NCBI GenBank assembly: GCA_026874595.1
Contig: JAPPUL010000089.1
Location: 248,001-312,000, forward strand
Direction of reading: 5' to 3'
Length of the DNA: 64,000 nt
Origin: Sipunculus nudus
Taxonomy: Eukaryota; Annelida; Sipuncula; Golfingiida; Sipunculidae
The position numbers and the translations under genes are program-made. Positions 1 through 9,595 of the stretch are shown piece by piece (position 1 is the stretch's first letter; the number at the start of each line of letters is the position of its first letter). The notes beneath the pieces are model-generated. The model made no database searches. It was not told the DNA's origin and was given only the letters and a program-made list of their open reading frames with translations.

Positions 1-710
1 AGGAGCATGGAAGGATAAGCTTGGGAGATGTAATAAGGAAATCATGTAATGTAGGCATAGTGAAGGCGTCTTTTTTGCTTGATAAGTTAAAGTTTTATAA
101 ATATCTGAAGAAGTATGGCTTTGGCAAAAAGACAGGGATAGACTTACCGGGAGAGATAGTAGGACGCATACCGAGGCTAAAAGATATAAATAAGTTATCG
201 AAGTCGATGTTGTCAATAGGTTATGAATTGGGGGTTACGTTAATCCAGCTTACAAGCAAGGCAGGAGTTTTTGCAAATGGCGGTTTATTGTATAAGCCTA
301 AAATAGTAAAGCGTATAACAAATGGCAGAGGAGAAGAGCTTAAATTAAATGAGAGTGAAGATACGGGTGTTCGGATATTATCTAAAAAGACGTCAGATAG
401 GATATATACTCTGCTAAGAGGAGTATTAGAAGAAGGAGGAACAGGACATAACGCAATGATAAAGGGTCTTGACCTTGCGGGCAAAACGAGTACAAGCAAT
501 ATATATAATATAGAGGAAAAGTCCTTTTCTAAGGACAAAGTAAACACATCGTTTATCGGCTTTGTACCGTATAATGAAAAGATACTAACAGTGCTTGTGT
601 TTATGCGAAATCCTCAAAAAGGGCCAAAGTCAGCAGCTGGAGTTGCAGCCCCAGTGTTTAAAGATCTAACGAACAATCTACTTGACAAAGGTCTTATAGT
701 TTCAAATTGA
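1..710 (+). CDS. Penicillin-binding transpeptidase, FtsI/PBP2-like, C-terminal part
   Basis: This is the 3' part of a class B penicillin-binding protein, the membrane-anchored transpeptidase that cross-links septal or side-wall peptidoglycan. The frame is open to the left edge; the in-frame TTG at 21 is not the true start, because the upstream codons already read as family sequence (EHGRISLGDV). The second active-site motif is visible as S-C-N in KSCNVGIV. The third motif, usually KTG, reads K-T-S in LAGKTSTSN. The catalytic SxxK lies outside the window. The stretch FIGFVPYNEKILTVLVFMRNP matches the usual segment after that motif. FtsI or another class B PBP cannot be separated without the N-terminus. 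No following same-strand gene overlaps it. Confidence 0.88.
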   Translation, partial: EHGRISLGDVIRKSCNVGIVKASFLLDKLKFYKYLKKYGFGKKTGIDLPGEIVGRIPRLKDINKLSKSMLSIGYELGVTLIQLTSKAGVFANGGLLYKPKIVKRITNGRGEELKLNESEDTGVRILSKKTSDRIYTLLRGVLEEGGTGHNAMIKGLDLAGKTSTSNIYNIEEKSFSKDKVNTSFIGFVPYNEKILTVLVFMRNPQKGPKSAAGVAAPVFKDLTNNLLDKGLIVSN

Positions 711-712
711 GT

Positions 713-1093
713 TTAAGGGTTATGAATATAAGCCTTTTTTGGGACGTCAAGAAAAATGCTACAATTGTAACCGAGCATATCTTTCTCGCCATAGAAGAAG
801 TAAGGGAAGTTAGTCTTGGATGAATTATTATGTAAGCTAACAAGGTCAAGCTGCATAATTTTGAATATTCTATAGGCAATTTTATTATAAATAACCTCAG
901 AAGTTATAATAGAATCGAGTTCAATATCTATACTAATTTCGTTTCTGTTGATAGAATAATCTTTTCTAATGCGGAGGCGATGAATAGGAAAAGGGTTTAA
1001 GATTACAAGTAAAGTATCTCTTAGTTTAATTTCCTTTATGGAGAATTTATGTTTAGGAATGTTTTTATCAACGGTATAAATTTGGAAGATCAT
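713..1093 (-). CDS. Hypothetical protein, 126 aa
   Basis: I do not recognise this protein. It is convergent with the transpeptidase gene, with only 2 bases between the stop codons. The ORF starts with ATG and has a balanced composition with many Ile, Asn and Lys and no signal peptide or membrane segment, as expected of a small cytoplasmic protein. Support is its full-length open frame filling the gap, and a weak promoter-like pair just upstream. The start has only a weak ribosome-binding site. It could be a lineage-specific protein; a chance ORF is less likely but not excluded. Confidence 0.5.
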   Translation of the reverse strand: MIFQIYTVDKNIPKHKFSIKEIKLRDTLLVILNPFPIHRLRIRKDYSINRNEISIDIELDSIITSEVIYNKIAYRIFKIMQLDLVSLHNNSSKTNFPYFFYGEKDMLGYNCSIFLDVPKKAYIHNP

Positions 1094-1410
1094 ATAAAAC
1101 CCTGTAAACTTGTTAATAACATAGCTATCTACTATAATAGGCGGTAGAAATAAATATATGCAAGGATTGTCGACTTATTATATTTTAAATATGAAAATAT
1201 AGTAAAAAGAATGTAATAATGGTTTTAAAAAAAGGATAAAAAAAATTAAGAAGAAAACCTAAAGTTAAAATAAAGCAAATATGCAATTAATAAATAATTT
1301 AGAATACGGAATAATGTTACGATGATAAGGCTTTAAAAGCGATGCTAAATTAAGTATAGCTTAAGTATGGGCTAGTAAAGCAAAAAAGCAATAAAACGAG
1401 GTGGAGTTAA
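1094..1410. other. Intergenic region upstream of fliN
   Basis: A 317-base AT-rich gap between divergent genes. Apart from the candidate minus-strand promoter and the fliN ribosome-binding site (GAGGTGGAG just before 1411) I see no gene, RNA or repeat in it. Confidence 0.6.
1134..1163 (-). promoter_or_regulatory. Possible sigma70 promoter for the 126-aa ORF
   Basis: On the minus strand TTGCAT and TATTAT are separated by 18 bases, about 40 bases before the ATG of the ORF ending at 713. It is a weak match, given only as a candidate. Confidence 0.3.
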
Positions 1411-1899
1411 ATGTCAGATAGTATAGAGGGTTCATTAAGTCAAGAAGATTTGGATTCACTGTTAAGCGAGATAGAGCTTGAAGAAGGCAAATCGAAATCG
1501 ACTGAAGGGGGTAAAGAGGGGGAGGTGTTAAAGGTTGAGGAGGGGGCAGGGGAGGTATCAACTGCAAGTGGAGGGGATGATGGAGGGGTAGTGGTTAAGG
1601 GGGAATCAAAGGGGAGCGTGTTGGATATAGAGAGTATAGAGAACATGGCGTTATTGCTAGATGTCAAGATGAATTTATCGGTTGAGATAGGGCGAACAAA
1701 GATGTTAGTGGATGAGGTACTTGAGCTTTCCTCTGGTGCAATAGTTGAACTTGATAAGCTTAATGGAGAATATGTAGATATAATGGTAAATAATAGATTA
1801 ATAGCGTATGGAGAAATAGTTGCAATAGATGGTAATTTTGGGGTAAAAATAGTAGATATAGTAGATATAGAAGATAGACTAAAGTTTGAATTATCTTAA
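1411..1899 (+). CDS. fliN: Flagellar motor switch protein FliN
   Basis: FliN forms the lower C-ring of the flagellar rotor with FliM and FliG and takes part in export and direction switching. The C-terminal half (about residues 77-160) is a clear SpoA/FliN domain: LLDVKMNLSVEIGRTKM, then ELSSGAIVELDKLNGEYVDI, then ending with a GVKIVDIVDIEDR stretch. The N-terminus (SLSQEDLDSLLSEIE) resembles the LSQ-x-EIDALL element seen at the start of FliM, FliY and treponemal FliN proteins. Between the two lies an acidic, Gly/Glu/Ser-rich linker of about 50 residues. Length (162 aa) is longer than E. coli FliN because of that linker. A strong ribosome-binding site supports the ATG. No other flagellar gene is in the window. 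Confidence 0.9.
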   Translation: MSDSIEGSLSQEDLDSLLSEIELEEGKSKSTEGGKEGEVLKVEEGAGEVSTASGGDDGGVVVKGESKGSVLDIESIENMALLLDVKMNLSVEIGRTKMLVDEVLELSSGAIVELDKLNGEYVDIMVNNRLIAYGEIVAIDGNFGVKIVDIVDIEDRLKFELS

Positions 1900-2049
1900 A
1901 GCCAACCAAAAAATCTAACAAAAAATCGAGAGTTAAAAAACTATTAGGTTTATATGCCAATTGAGTTATATTAATATAATGGTTTCCTTTTTTTAAAGAG
2001 TTTATATTAGGCAGCCAAATCTAATATATAAATTAAGCGAAAGATTACT

Positions 2050-2856
2050 ATGATATTACGAAGAGGGGATATAGATAATTTGGTAGGGAGTGGAATAATC
2101 TATTGGGATATAAGCGAAGATAACCCGATAGTTCCAGGGTGTAGTATATTTGCAATCAACTTTGCGGTATCTCCTTTGACAGTAGATGGCAAGTTATTGA
2201 CGGCGACATTTCCCCCAGTTCCGATGGCCTCAGTAGAAGAGCTATTCGCAAGGATAAGAGGAGTCCAATGCGATGTTGTATATGCAGGAGAGATGGAATT
2301 CCCGCAAGATGTAGGGGATGATTTGACATCGTTTTACAATAAGGAGATAGAAGCATATAATAATGTGATAGAGGAGTATGCAGAAATGTATAGGGGACGG
2401 TTTGAACTTTTGGAAGAAACATTATCAGAGAAAGAAAGATTGCGCTTGCTTGAAAAGTTGAGTAAGGAAATGCGAGAAGACATGCGGAAAGAGACGGTGA
2501 GTGGAGAAGAAGAGCTAGGCGATGGTATTATAGTACAAGATAGTCTTTTGGAAGAGATTATAGGTGATGATGTTGTAGAGCAGAGGATAGAGAATAGATT
2601 AGAAGGATATGATTTAGATTATGAGGAGCGACGTAAAAGTCTATCTAGGAAAAAGATTGTAAGTGTGATTACAAAATTGAATGAAGAGAATAAATATGAT
2701 ATAGATAATTTTCTTTCAGTACTGTTCATGCCGGGAATAATAGGAGATAAGCTTGTAAATTTGTATACGAAGAAATTTTTTGCAATATACAATGAAAACT
2801 ACGAAGAAGCGTCTTCAATAAAGGAGAAGATACTGACATTGGAGCAGAATTTGTAG
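2050..2856 (+). CDS. Conserved hypothetical protein with C-terminal UVR-like motif, 268 aa
   Basis: Function unknown. The first 95 residues look like a folded domain with a conserved-looking segment (INFAVSPLTVDGKLLTATFPPVP). The middle (about 105-190) is charged and probably helical. The C-terminus holds a UVR-type motif, YNENYEEASSIKEKI, the short helical hairpin also found in UvrB, UvrC and McsA, where it mediates protein contacts. There is no signal peptide. It lies between fliN and murB on the same strand but is separated by about 150 bases on each side, so co-transcription is uncertain. The UVR motif does not by itself imply DNA repair. Confidence 0.7.
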   Translation: MILRRGDIDNLVGSGIIYWDISEDNPIVPGCSIFAINFAVSPLTVDGKLLTATFPPVPMASVEELFARIRGVQCDVVYAGEMEFPQDVGDDLTSFYNKEIEAYNNVIEEYAEMYRGRFELLEETLSEKERLRLLEKLSKEMREDMRKETVSGEEELGDGIIVQDSLLEEIIGDDVVEQRIENRLEGYDLDYEERRKSLSRKKIVSVITKLNEENKYDIDNFLSVLFMPGIIGDKLVNLYTKKFFAIYNENYEEASSIKEKILTLEQNL

Positions 2857-3018
2857 GGCAGATAAAAGAATATATATATATATAAATAAAGAACATACAA
2901 AAAAAGAATATAATTCCTAATATATATAAGTGTTATAAACGAGAAAAGAGTAATTGCTGTACAGGGCTTAGAGGAACAAATAAATGCTTTTGATTATGGA
3001 AATGTAGGATGTAAAAGG

Positions 3019-3906
3019 ATGGAGATTCAAGAGGATGTGTCAATAGCCGATGCAACTACATTTAAAATAGGCGGAGTGATAAAGTATATATTAAAGCCAG
3101 GAAATCGTGAAGAGTTTCTAAAAAGCTTTAGCTACATAAAAGAAAAGGGTCTGCCCCATTTTGTAATAGGAGCAGGAAGTAACGTTTTGATAGGAGATAA
3201 ATACTACGAAGGCGGCGCAATAATCACAATAGAAATGTCAAAAATAGAGAGAAGAGGAGATATATTAGCGGTTGAATCGGGCTGTAGTAATACTGACTTA
3301 TCATTATATTGCCTAAAACATGGGATAAGCGGGTTTGAATTTTTGTATGGGATGCCTGGAACAGTTGGCGGGTCGACATATATGAATGCCCGTGCGTTTG
3401 GTGGGAGTATGGAAGAGGTGGTAAAAGAGGTTGAGGTTCTAGATTATGAAAGTCTTAGCTGGCGTGTGTATGAAGGCGATGAACTTAAATATAGTTATAA
3501 AGACAGTGTTTTTCAAAGTCGGATACAAGATAAGATATACACAACGTGTTTCACTATAAATGGTGTCAAAAACGGTTATGGAAAGGAAGAAATTAGAGCA
3601 AAGATGCTAGAGAATAAGAAGCATCGAGTTAAAAGCAAACAATATAGTTATAGAAGTGCAGGGTGTGTATTTAAGAATGATTATGAGCTTGGTCTGCCGG
3701 CAGGTAAGCTAATAGATGAAGCAGGACTAAAGGGTAAGGACTTTGGCGGGGTAAAGATATCGGAGGAACATGCTAATTTCATAATAAATGGAGGGGTAGG
3801 AAGCTCAGAAGATGTGTTAAAGCTAATAGATTACGTAAAGAGCAAGGTAAAGCAAGAGCGTAAAATAGATATGGAATGCGAGATACAGTTTTTGGGAAGT
3901 TTTTAG
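3019..3906 (+). CDS. murB: UDP-N-acetylenolpyruvoylglucosamine reductase MurB
   Basis: MurB is the FAD enzyme that reduces UDP-GlcNAc-enolpyruvate to UDP-MurNAc in cytoplasmic peptidoglycan synthesis. The FAD-binding part shows GAGSNVLIGD (about residues 52-61) and GMPGTVGGSTYMNARAFG (about 111-128). The C-terminal domain has YKDSVFQSR, YRSAGCVFKN and a late LPAGKLIDEAGLKG segment. The proton-donor position usually held by Ser or Cys in this family is Cys in SAGC. The length (295 aa) fits the short type found outside enterobacteria. The start ATG follows AAAAGG. It sits 51 bases before the helicase-nuclease gene, in the same direction. Confidence 0.93.
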   Translation: MEIQEDVSIADATTFKIGGVIKYILKPGNREEFLKSFSYIKEKGLPHFVIGAGSNVLIGDKYYEGGAIITIEMSKIERRGDILAVESGCSNTDLSLYCLKHGISGFEFLYGMPGTVGGSTYMNARAFGGSMEEVVKEVEVLDYESLSWRVYEGDELKYSYKDSVFQSRIQDKIYTTCFTINGVKNGYGKEEIRAKMLENKKHRVKSKQYSYRSAGCVFKNDYELGLPAGKLIDEAGLKGKDFGGVKISEEHANFIINGGVGSSEDVLKLIDYVKSKVKQERKIDMECEIQFLGSF

Positions 3907-3957
3907 AAGTTTTAATATAAAGGGAGCGAAAAAAAAAAGCAAGGAAGGTAAAGTTGT

Positions 3958-6900
3958 TTGTCGGGCTATGAAATACGATTAAATGATGAGCAGCAAAAAG
4001 CAGTAGATGAGATAGAAAAGAGTGTGTATGTAAATGCCTCAGCGGGGACAGGAAAAACGGCAGTGTTGGTAGAAAGATACCTAAATATATTAGATAAGAA
4101 GCGCCTTAACGTGTCTAAAATAGTTGCAATGACGTTTACAGATAAGGCATCAAACGAGATGCGAGATAGGATATATAAGGGAATACTAAAACGGTTGGAG
4201 GGTAGTGCAGGGGGAGAATTTGAATATTGGAATAGAGTAAAGCGCTCTTATAATAGAGTAAACATATCAACAATACATTCTTACTGTGCAAAATTACTTC
4301 GTGAGCATGCCTATGAGCTTGGGCTAGATCCTAATTTCTATGTACTAGATGAAGATTATCTTTCATATAGGCTTGAGATTTACCTACGTAATAAGCTTGA
4401 AAATATGGTTGAGGAGAATAAAGCTGTCAAGGATAAAGAAGCTATAAAGAAGCTACTTAAGTATTATTCCCAAAGTCAAATCATAAAAATGTTAATCCAT
4501 CTATTTATCAATCAAGGAATATCTTGGAAGAATGATGCTATTGAGTCTAAAGATTTACTAAAAGCTCTTAGGGAGCGTCGCAATGAGGTAGCATCTAGGT
4601 TTGTAAGAAGTCGTATAGATATTGAAAAAGATTATGCTGTTTTTGAAAAAGAGTTAGAAGCAGTGTTATGGGGGGTTGATGAAGAGAACGCAAAAATAAA
4701 TGAGTTATTAGAGTCTCTTAAGCTATTATTCTCATGTAATGCTGAGGATATAAGCTATACACTGTTAAAGCCGATCTACAATGCAGAACCTAGTAAGATA
4801 ATATTAAAAGGTATAGATAAAAAAGAGGCTAAGGAACTTAAGTTAAAATGTACTAGGTTTTTAAATCTAATATTATGGAGATTACCCGAGGCGTTATATA
4901 AGACGGAAGATTTTGATATATACACAGAAACAGAGCCAACTAAGTTATTAGTTATAGTATACGAAATGGTTAAAGGCTGGCTTTTAGGAAGCAATTTAAA
5001 AGACAAGATATTATATGATTGGCAAAGCGGAAATAGTCTAACTTTTGGACAGATGCAAATGCGGGCCTTAGAACTAGTAATTGGGGTAGGCGATGGTTTT
5101 TCTAGTGTGTCTATAAGAAGCGAGATAAGCTACCTTATGGTGGATGAGGTACAAGATATAGATTCGCAACAGATGGGGCTTTTACGAGGTTTATTGAATG
5201 TAGAAGGCATGGGTGAAGGAGATAGGATAAATTTCTTTATGGTAGGAGATGAGAAGCAATCGATATATAGATTTCGGGGAGCAGATGTGAAAACGTTTGC
5301 TGATTTAAGGAAGGAAACAGACATAACAATAAATCTAAATAATAACTATCGTAGTACAAAAGAGATAATATCCTATAATAATATGATATTTAATGAGCTT
5401 ATGAGATATTCCTATGAGCCTTATGAGACATGCTATGAGTCTAATAAGCTTGGTGGTAATGGGTTTTTAGGAGGGGATGTAGATGATGTTGGGATAGAAA
5501 TACTGTTGTATGAGGGAAAAAAGAGTCTTGAAAAAGAAGCTGATGGTATATCTAAGCGGATAAAAGATATGGTATTAAATGGTTTTTGTAAATATGGAGA
5601 TATAGTACTTCTTTTTCGAACAATGACCAAAGTGAAAAAGTATGCGAATGCACTAACAAAAGCAGGCATCCCCTACATCCTTCAAAGAGACGCTAATTTT
5701 TATAAAAGCCGAGAGATAGTAGATAGTTTAAACATATTAAAGCTATTAAATGACACAGAGGATGAAAAAGCACTAACAAGCGTATTAAGGTCACCATTCT
5801 GCGGGATAAAAGATATAAGTCTACTTTATCTAACTTATAGGAAGGAGGAAGTATCTTTAGATGGAGGATATATAAGACAAAGCGTATTAAGAGGGTTTTC
5901 AAACTATAAAGAGAATGAGTTTTTAGAAGAAGCCGAGCGGGAAAAGATAAGCCGTCTAGCTAAACTATTAAAATATTATAGTGAAGAAAAAAACAAGTTA
6001 AGAGCAGACGAACTATTAAAAGGACTACTTGAAAGTAGTAACTATAGGATAGTATTATCTGGGTTGGAAGGAGGCGATATAGCAAATGAGCGACTACGTA
6101 TATTTTTATTAAAGCTTGAAGATTTTGTATTAAGGCAAGTAGAGAGTACCTTAACAGAGGTAATAGAGTATATATATAGGTTGTCAGAAGGAAAAGATAA
6201 TAATCTTGGTTATGATTTATTGTCAGACAAAGTAGTACTAACAACAATACATCAATCAAAGGGGATGGAATATCCGGTAGTAATAATACCAAATCTTGGG
6301 TTGCAAAGACATGTGAGCTCAGATATTATGTATGTTAATGACAATTTTGGCATAGTGCTTAAATCTCTATTAGAAGGTAATTTAGAAGGCGAGTTGGAAT
6401 TAGAAGGAAACATGCTGTACAACTATCTTAGACATGAAGAAACGAAGGAGGAGATATCAGAGAGCAAACGCTTGTTATACGTTGCGCTGACCCGAGCACA
6501 AAGGAAGCTTATTTTATCAAGTCAAATAATATTGGAGCCTAAGGATATTTATGATGTAAGGGCGAGGACAAGTTGGGCAGATTATTTATTTGATATATTA
6601 TATACTATGCATGAGGAATTAAAGAGCTGGTTGAGCGGGTTTGTAGATAAAGATAAGGCTGAGGATGAGGAGATATATGCACAGAAGGTATTCAGTAGGG
6701 ATGATTATGTATTTAAAGTGCTAGTAAACTATGCAGTTAAAGAGGGAGTAAGTGAAGGAGTTAAGGAAGGAGTTAAGGAAGAGGGCGGAATAGATAAAGA
6801 TGCTAAAATAAGCTGTTTCAAGGGGGATGTGTTATTGGAGAGGCTAACGCCCACATCATTTTTGGTTTACAATCAGTGTCTAAGGAAATATTATTACAGG

Positions 6901-7767
6901 TTTGTCTTAGGTATAAAGGAGTCAGAGGAACATAAGTTATACAGCAGTACATTTTATAAGGAATTGGAATATGAGAGTGATGTAAAAGGGACAGAAGGGG
7001 AGGAGTTGCCATTAAACTTAGTAGGGAACTTAGTACATAAAGTACTTGAGGGTTATGAATGGTATAAGGAGGGGCTTGGGGATGTTGGTATAATGGCTAC
7101 GTTGGAGCAATTTATATTAATATGCGTTAAACTTGAGAAACAGCTATTATTATATGAAGAAGATAGCGTAGAGAAGGTAAAGGCAAAAGTATTAGAATAC
7201 ACAGAAAACTTTCTAAAATCTAATGTATATAAAAATATACTTGAAACAGCAGGTACTGAGGCAGGAGAGTACGACAAGAACGAGCTGTCCTTTAGTTATA
7301 AGCTAGGCCAGACGTTACTAGAGGGGATTATAGACAAAGTATATAAGAGTCCAGAAGGTATTTTTAGAGTTATAGATTATAAAACACACAAGTTTAAATC
7401 GGGCTTAAATAGTAAAGAGAGAGTTCTTGAAGCAGAGATAAAAGAGAGTGATAATCGCTATGGGGTACAGATGGCAATATATTGGCTAGTAGTTAATATA
7501 TTATATGTTAATAATTTGCAAGACGCGATAGAATCGAGTTTATATTACTGTACAATAGACAAAGTATCCCCAATAATATATAAAACAAAATCACAAGAAG
7601 CGGGAGTAAAGGAAGAGCTGTTAAAGAGGCTATTGGAGATAGAAAGGGGTTTTAGAGGGGGAGAAGATGCAAAAGAGTACTTCCACACAAGGAATGCAAG
7701 CAAAAGAGATTGTTATATGTGTGGTTATTTAATGTGCGAGAATAAAGGAAAGGATAAAAAAGGGTAA
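3958..7767 (+). CDS. AddA-like UvrD-family helicase with C-terminal Fe-S nuclease domain
   Basis: A superfamily 1A helicase fused to a PD-(D/E)XK nuclease, the layout of AddA/RexA enzymes that process double-strand breaks for recombination. Helicase motifs: I ASAGTGKT (27-34), II DEVQD (near 396; the usual form is DEFQD), III GDEKQSIYRFRG (near 430), V TTIHQSKGMEYP (near 761) and VI LLYVALTRAQ (near 840). The nuclease domain shows GNLVHKVLE (near 1022), then Asp-x(n)-DYKT (1124-1143). Four cysteines frame it, one in NQCLRKYYYRF (near 971) and three in CYMCGYLMC (near 1251), as in Fe-S-type nucleases such as AddB. A charged repeat (VKEGVSEGVKEGVKEE) sits between the two halves. Start is TTG after GGAAGG. 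No addB is visible in the window. Exact subunit name is inferred. Confidence 0.85.
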   Translation: MSGYEIRLNDEQQKAVDEIEKSVYVNASAGTGKTAVLVERYLNILDKKRLNVSKIVAMTFTDKASNEMRDRIYKGILKRLEGSAGGEFEYWNRVKRSYNRVNISTIHSYCAKLLREHAYELGLDPNFYVLDEDYLSYRLEIYLRNKLENMVEENKAVKDKEAIKKLLKYYSQSQIIKMLIHLFINQGISWKNDAIESKDLLKALRERRNEVASRFVRSRIDIEKDYAVFEKELEAVLWGVDEENAKINELLESLKLLFSCNAEDISYTLLKPIYNAEPSKIILKGIDKKEAKELKLKCTRFLNLILWRLPEALYKTEDFDIYTETEPTKLLVIVYEMVKGWLLGSNLKDKILYDWQSGNSLTFGQMQMRALELVIGVGDGFSSVSIRSEISYLMVDEVQDIDSQQMGLLRGLLNVEGMGEGDRINFFMVGDEKQSIYRFRGADVKTFADLRKETDITINLNNNYRSTKEIISYNNMIFNELMRYSYEPYETCYESNKLGGNGFLGGDVDDVGIEILLYEGKKSLEKEADGISKRIKDMVLNGFCKYGDIVLLFRTMTKVKKYANALTKAGIPYILQRDANFYKSREIVDSLNILKLLNDTEDEKALTSVLRSPFCGIKDISLLYLTYRKEEVSLDGGYIRQSVLRGFSNYKENEFLEEAEREKISRLAKLLKYYSEEKNKLRADELLKGLLESSNYRIVLSGLEGGDIANERLRIFLLKLEDFVLRQVESTLTEVIEYIYRLSEGKDNNLGYDLLSDKVVLTTIHQSKGMEYPVVIIPNLGLQRHVSSDIMYVNDNFGIVLKSLLEGNLEGELELEGNMLYNYLRHEETKEEISESKRLLYVALTRAQRKLILSSQIILEPKDIYDVRARTSWADYLFDILYTMHEELKSWLSGFVDKDKAEDEEIYAQKVFSRDDYVFKVLVNYAVKEGVSEGVKEGVKEEGGIDKDAKISCFKGDVLLERLTPTSFLVYNQCLRKYYYRFVLGIKESEEHKLYSSTFYKELEYESDVKGTEGEELPLNLVGNLVHKVLEGYEWYKEGLGDVGIMATLEQFILICVKLEKQLLLYEEDSVEKVKAKVLEYTENFLKSNVYKNILETAGTEAGEYDKNELSFSYKLGQTLLEGIIDKVYKSPEGIFRVIDYKTHKFKSGLNSKERVLEAEIKESDNRYGVQMAIYWLVVNILYVNNLQDAIESSLYYCTIDKVSPIIYKTKSQEAGVKEELLKRLLEIERGFRGGEDAKEYFHTRNASKRDCYMCGYLMCENKGKDKKG

Positions 7768-7784
7768 AGCCCATTGCGGTTGAA

Positions 7785-9470
7785 ATGGTAATAAAAGAAT
7801 GGGCTAATCTCCCTATCTATAAATTTCTAATAATCTATATAATATCGATATTGCTAGGAAGATATACGGACATATGGAGTTGGGAAATAGTATATCTAGC
7901 GGGATTATTGGTCCTAATTTTGTCATTAATATTATATAGGTTTATTAATAGAAAGTTTGCAAGCCTATTATTTTTACTAAGCCTACCATTATTGTTTCTA
8001 AGCTACTATGAATATAGAACAACCAATACGAAAGAAGGAGTAATAAACTTAAGTGTACAAAGCCAAGAATTAGATAGTTTTTATGGTCGAGTATCAAGTT
8101 ACCCAAAAGTCAAGGAAATAGAGAGGAGAGGGTCAAGCGGGGTTTATGGCAGATGGGGTGGCAGATGGGGTGGTAGTAGTTATAAAAGGCAAGAATATGT
8201 TGTTAAAGTAGAGGAGATAAGGCTTGATGGGTTAGAATCATTTTTAGCAGAGGGAGATATTCTAGTAAAGAGTCGTTATATATTAGAAGGTCTTGAGCTA
8301 GGAGATTATGTTATAATCATGCATAAAACAAGATCCGTAAAAGAGCTTGATGTTATAGGAGGATACGGCGGATTTGATTATAGACAGTATTTAGAGGATA
8401 GAGGGATAAGTTACCTAAGCTATCCCTATAGAGAAAATCAAGTTAAGAAACTCTCAAGCGATGGGTCGGAAGGGTTTGTAGATGGATATAGCAAATTTGT
8501 AAATAATATAAGAGATTATCTATCGAGTAAATATGCCTCAAGGCTATCAAAAGATGTTGATGTATTATTACAAGCAATGATACTGGGTAAGCGGGAAGAG
8601 TTATCATCGGAAATGCGAGATATATTCAAAGAAGCGGGAATAATGCATGTTCTTGCGATATCTGGCATGCATGTAGGGATGATAGGTTTAACATTTTACA
8701 TATTACTACGAATATTAGGCTTAAAAAGGCGTGTAATAATTATAGTAGTAGGACTTGCTCTTATAGTCTATATGGGGGTAGTGGGGTATAAAGCATCTAT
8801 ATTACGCGCGGTTATAATGTATTTTTGTTTTATTTTGGTATTACTTTTTGATAGGGATAAAAATCATTATAACAGTCTATTCGTAGCCGCTTTTATATCT
8901 CTTTTGATAGACCCATTATATCTATTTCACATAAGTTATCAATTATCGTTTTTAGCAACATTAGGCATATTGACATATGGGGAGAGACTAAATTTATGGT
9001 TTAGAAAGATAATATATAGAGGAGGTTATAAAGGCTATAAATATATGCGCTCTATTATATTCTTTTTGGTAGGAGTTTTAAGCATGAGCATCTCAGCACA
9101 AGTGTTTATAATACCGATAATTATATATTATTTTAAAGGCTATTCACTTGTAGGGTTTCTTGCAAATATATTAATAGTTCCTTTAGTACAAGGCTTGGTC
9201 ATATTGGCTATAGTCCTTTCGATGGTAACATCTTTGTCTATAATGCCTTTTCCAAGTTTAGCACAAATAATTGTAAGACTTATAGAATGGCTTGGAAGGT
9301 TAATTTTAGATATTGCACAATATAGTGTATCTTTGTCATGGGCGTATGTAACTATAGAATATGAAGATATTTGGCTCTACATGCTTGCTATACCATATTA
9401 TGTCTTTTTAATGTTTTTATATGATAGGATAAAAGGCATTAAACTAGATGTTGTAGATAATATAAACTAA
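7785..9470 (+). CDS. comEC: ComEC/Rec2-family DNA uptake channel, short form
   Basis: ComEC forms the inner-membrane channel for single-stranded DNA in natural transformation. Two N-terminal hydrophobic segments are followed by a soluble OB-like region and then the competence domain with many membrane helices. The family hallmark ISGMHVGMIG lies near residue 291. At 561 aa the protein ends after the membrane domain and lacks the C-terminal metallo-beta-lactamase-like domain of full-length ComEC (usually over 700 aa). It begins 17 bases after the helicase-nuclease stop, so the two are probably co-transcribed, which suits a link between DNA import and recombination. A Gly/Arg-rich stretch (about residues 118-130) is a local oddity. 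Confidence 0.88.
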   Translation: MVIKEWANLPIYKFLIIYIISILLGRYTDIWSWEIVYLAGLLVLILSLILYRFINRKFASLLFLLSLPLLFLSYYEYRTTNTKEGVINLSVQSQELDSFYGRVSSYPKVKEIERRGSSGVYGRWGGRWGGSSYKRQEYVVKVEEIRLDGLESFLAEGDILVKSRYILEGLELGDYVIIMHKTRSVKELDVIGGYGGFDYRQYLEDRGISYLSYPYRENQVKKLSSDGSEGFVDGYSKFVNNIRDYLSSKYASRLSKDVDVLLQAMILGKREELSSEMRDIFKEAGIMHVLAISGMHVGMIGLTFYILLRILGLKRRVIIIVVGLALIVYMGVVGYKASILRAVIMYFCFILVLLFDRDKNHYNSLFVAAFISLLIDPLYLFHISYQLSFLATLGILTYGERLNLWFRKIIYRGGYKGYKYMRSIIFFLVGVLSMSISAQVFIIPIIIYYFKGYSLVGFLANILIVPLVQGLVILAIVLSMVTSLSIMPFPSLAQIIVRLIEWLGRLILDIAQYSVSLSWAYVTIEYEDIWLYMLAIPYYVFLMFLYDRIKGIKLDVVDNIN

Positions 9471-9595
9471 TTAGTTATAGTAATAATTTATTTTTGAATA
9501 GTTTCTTAGCTAATAGTAAAATATCTTTAATTGTTTACTGTAAATAATTATTATATATAAATATAAGCAAGTCTAAGTTTAATATAAGGTTAAAA

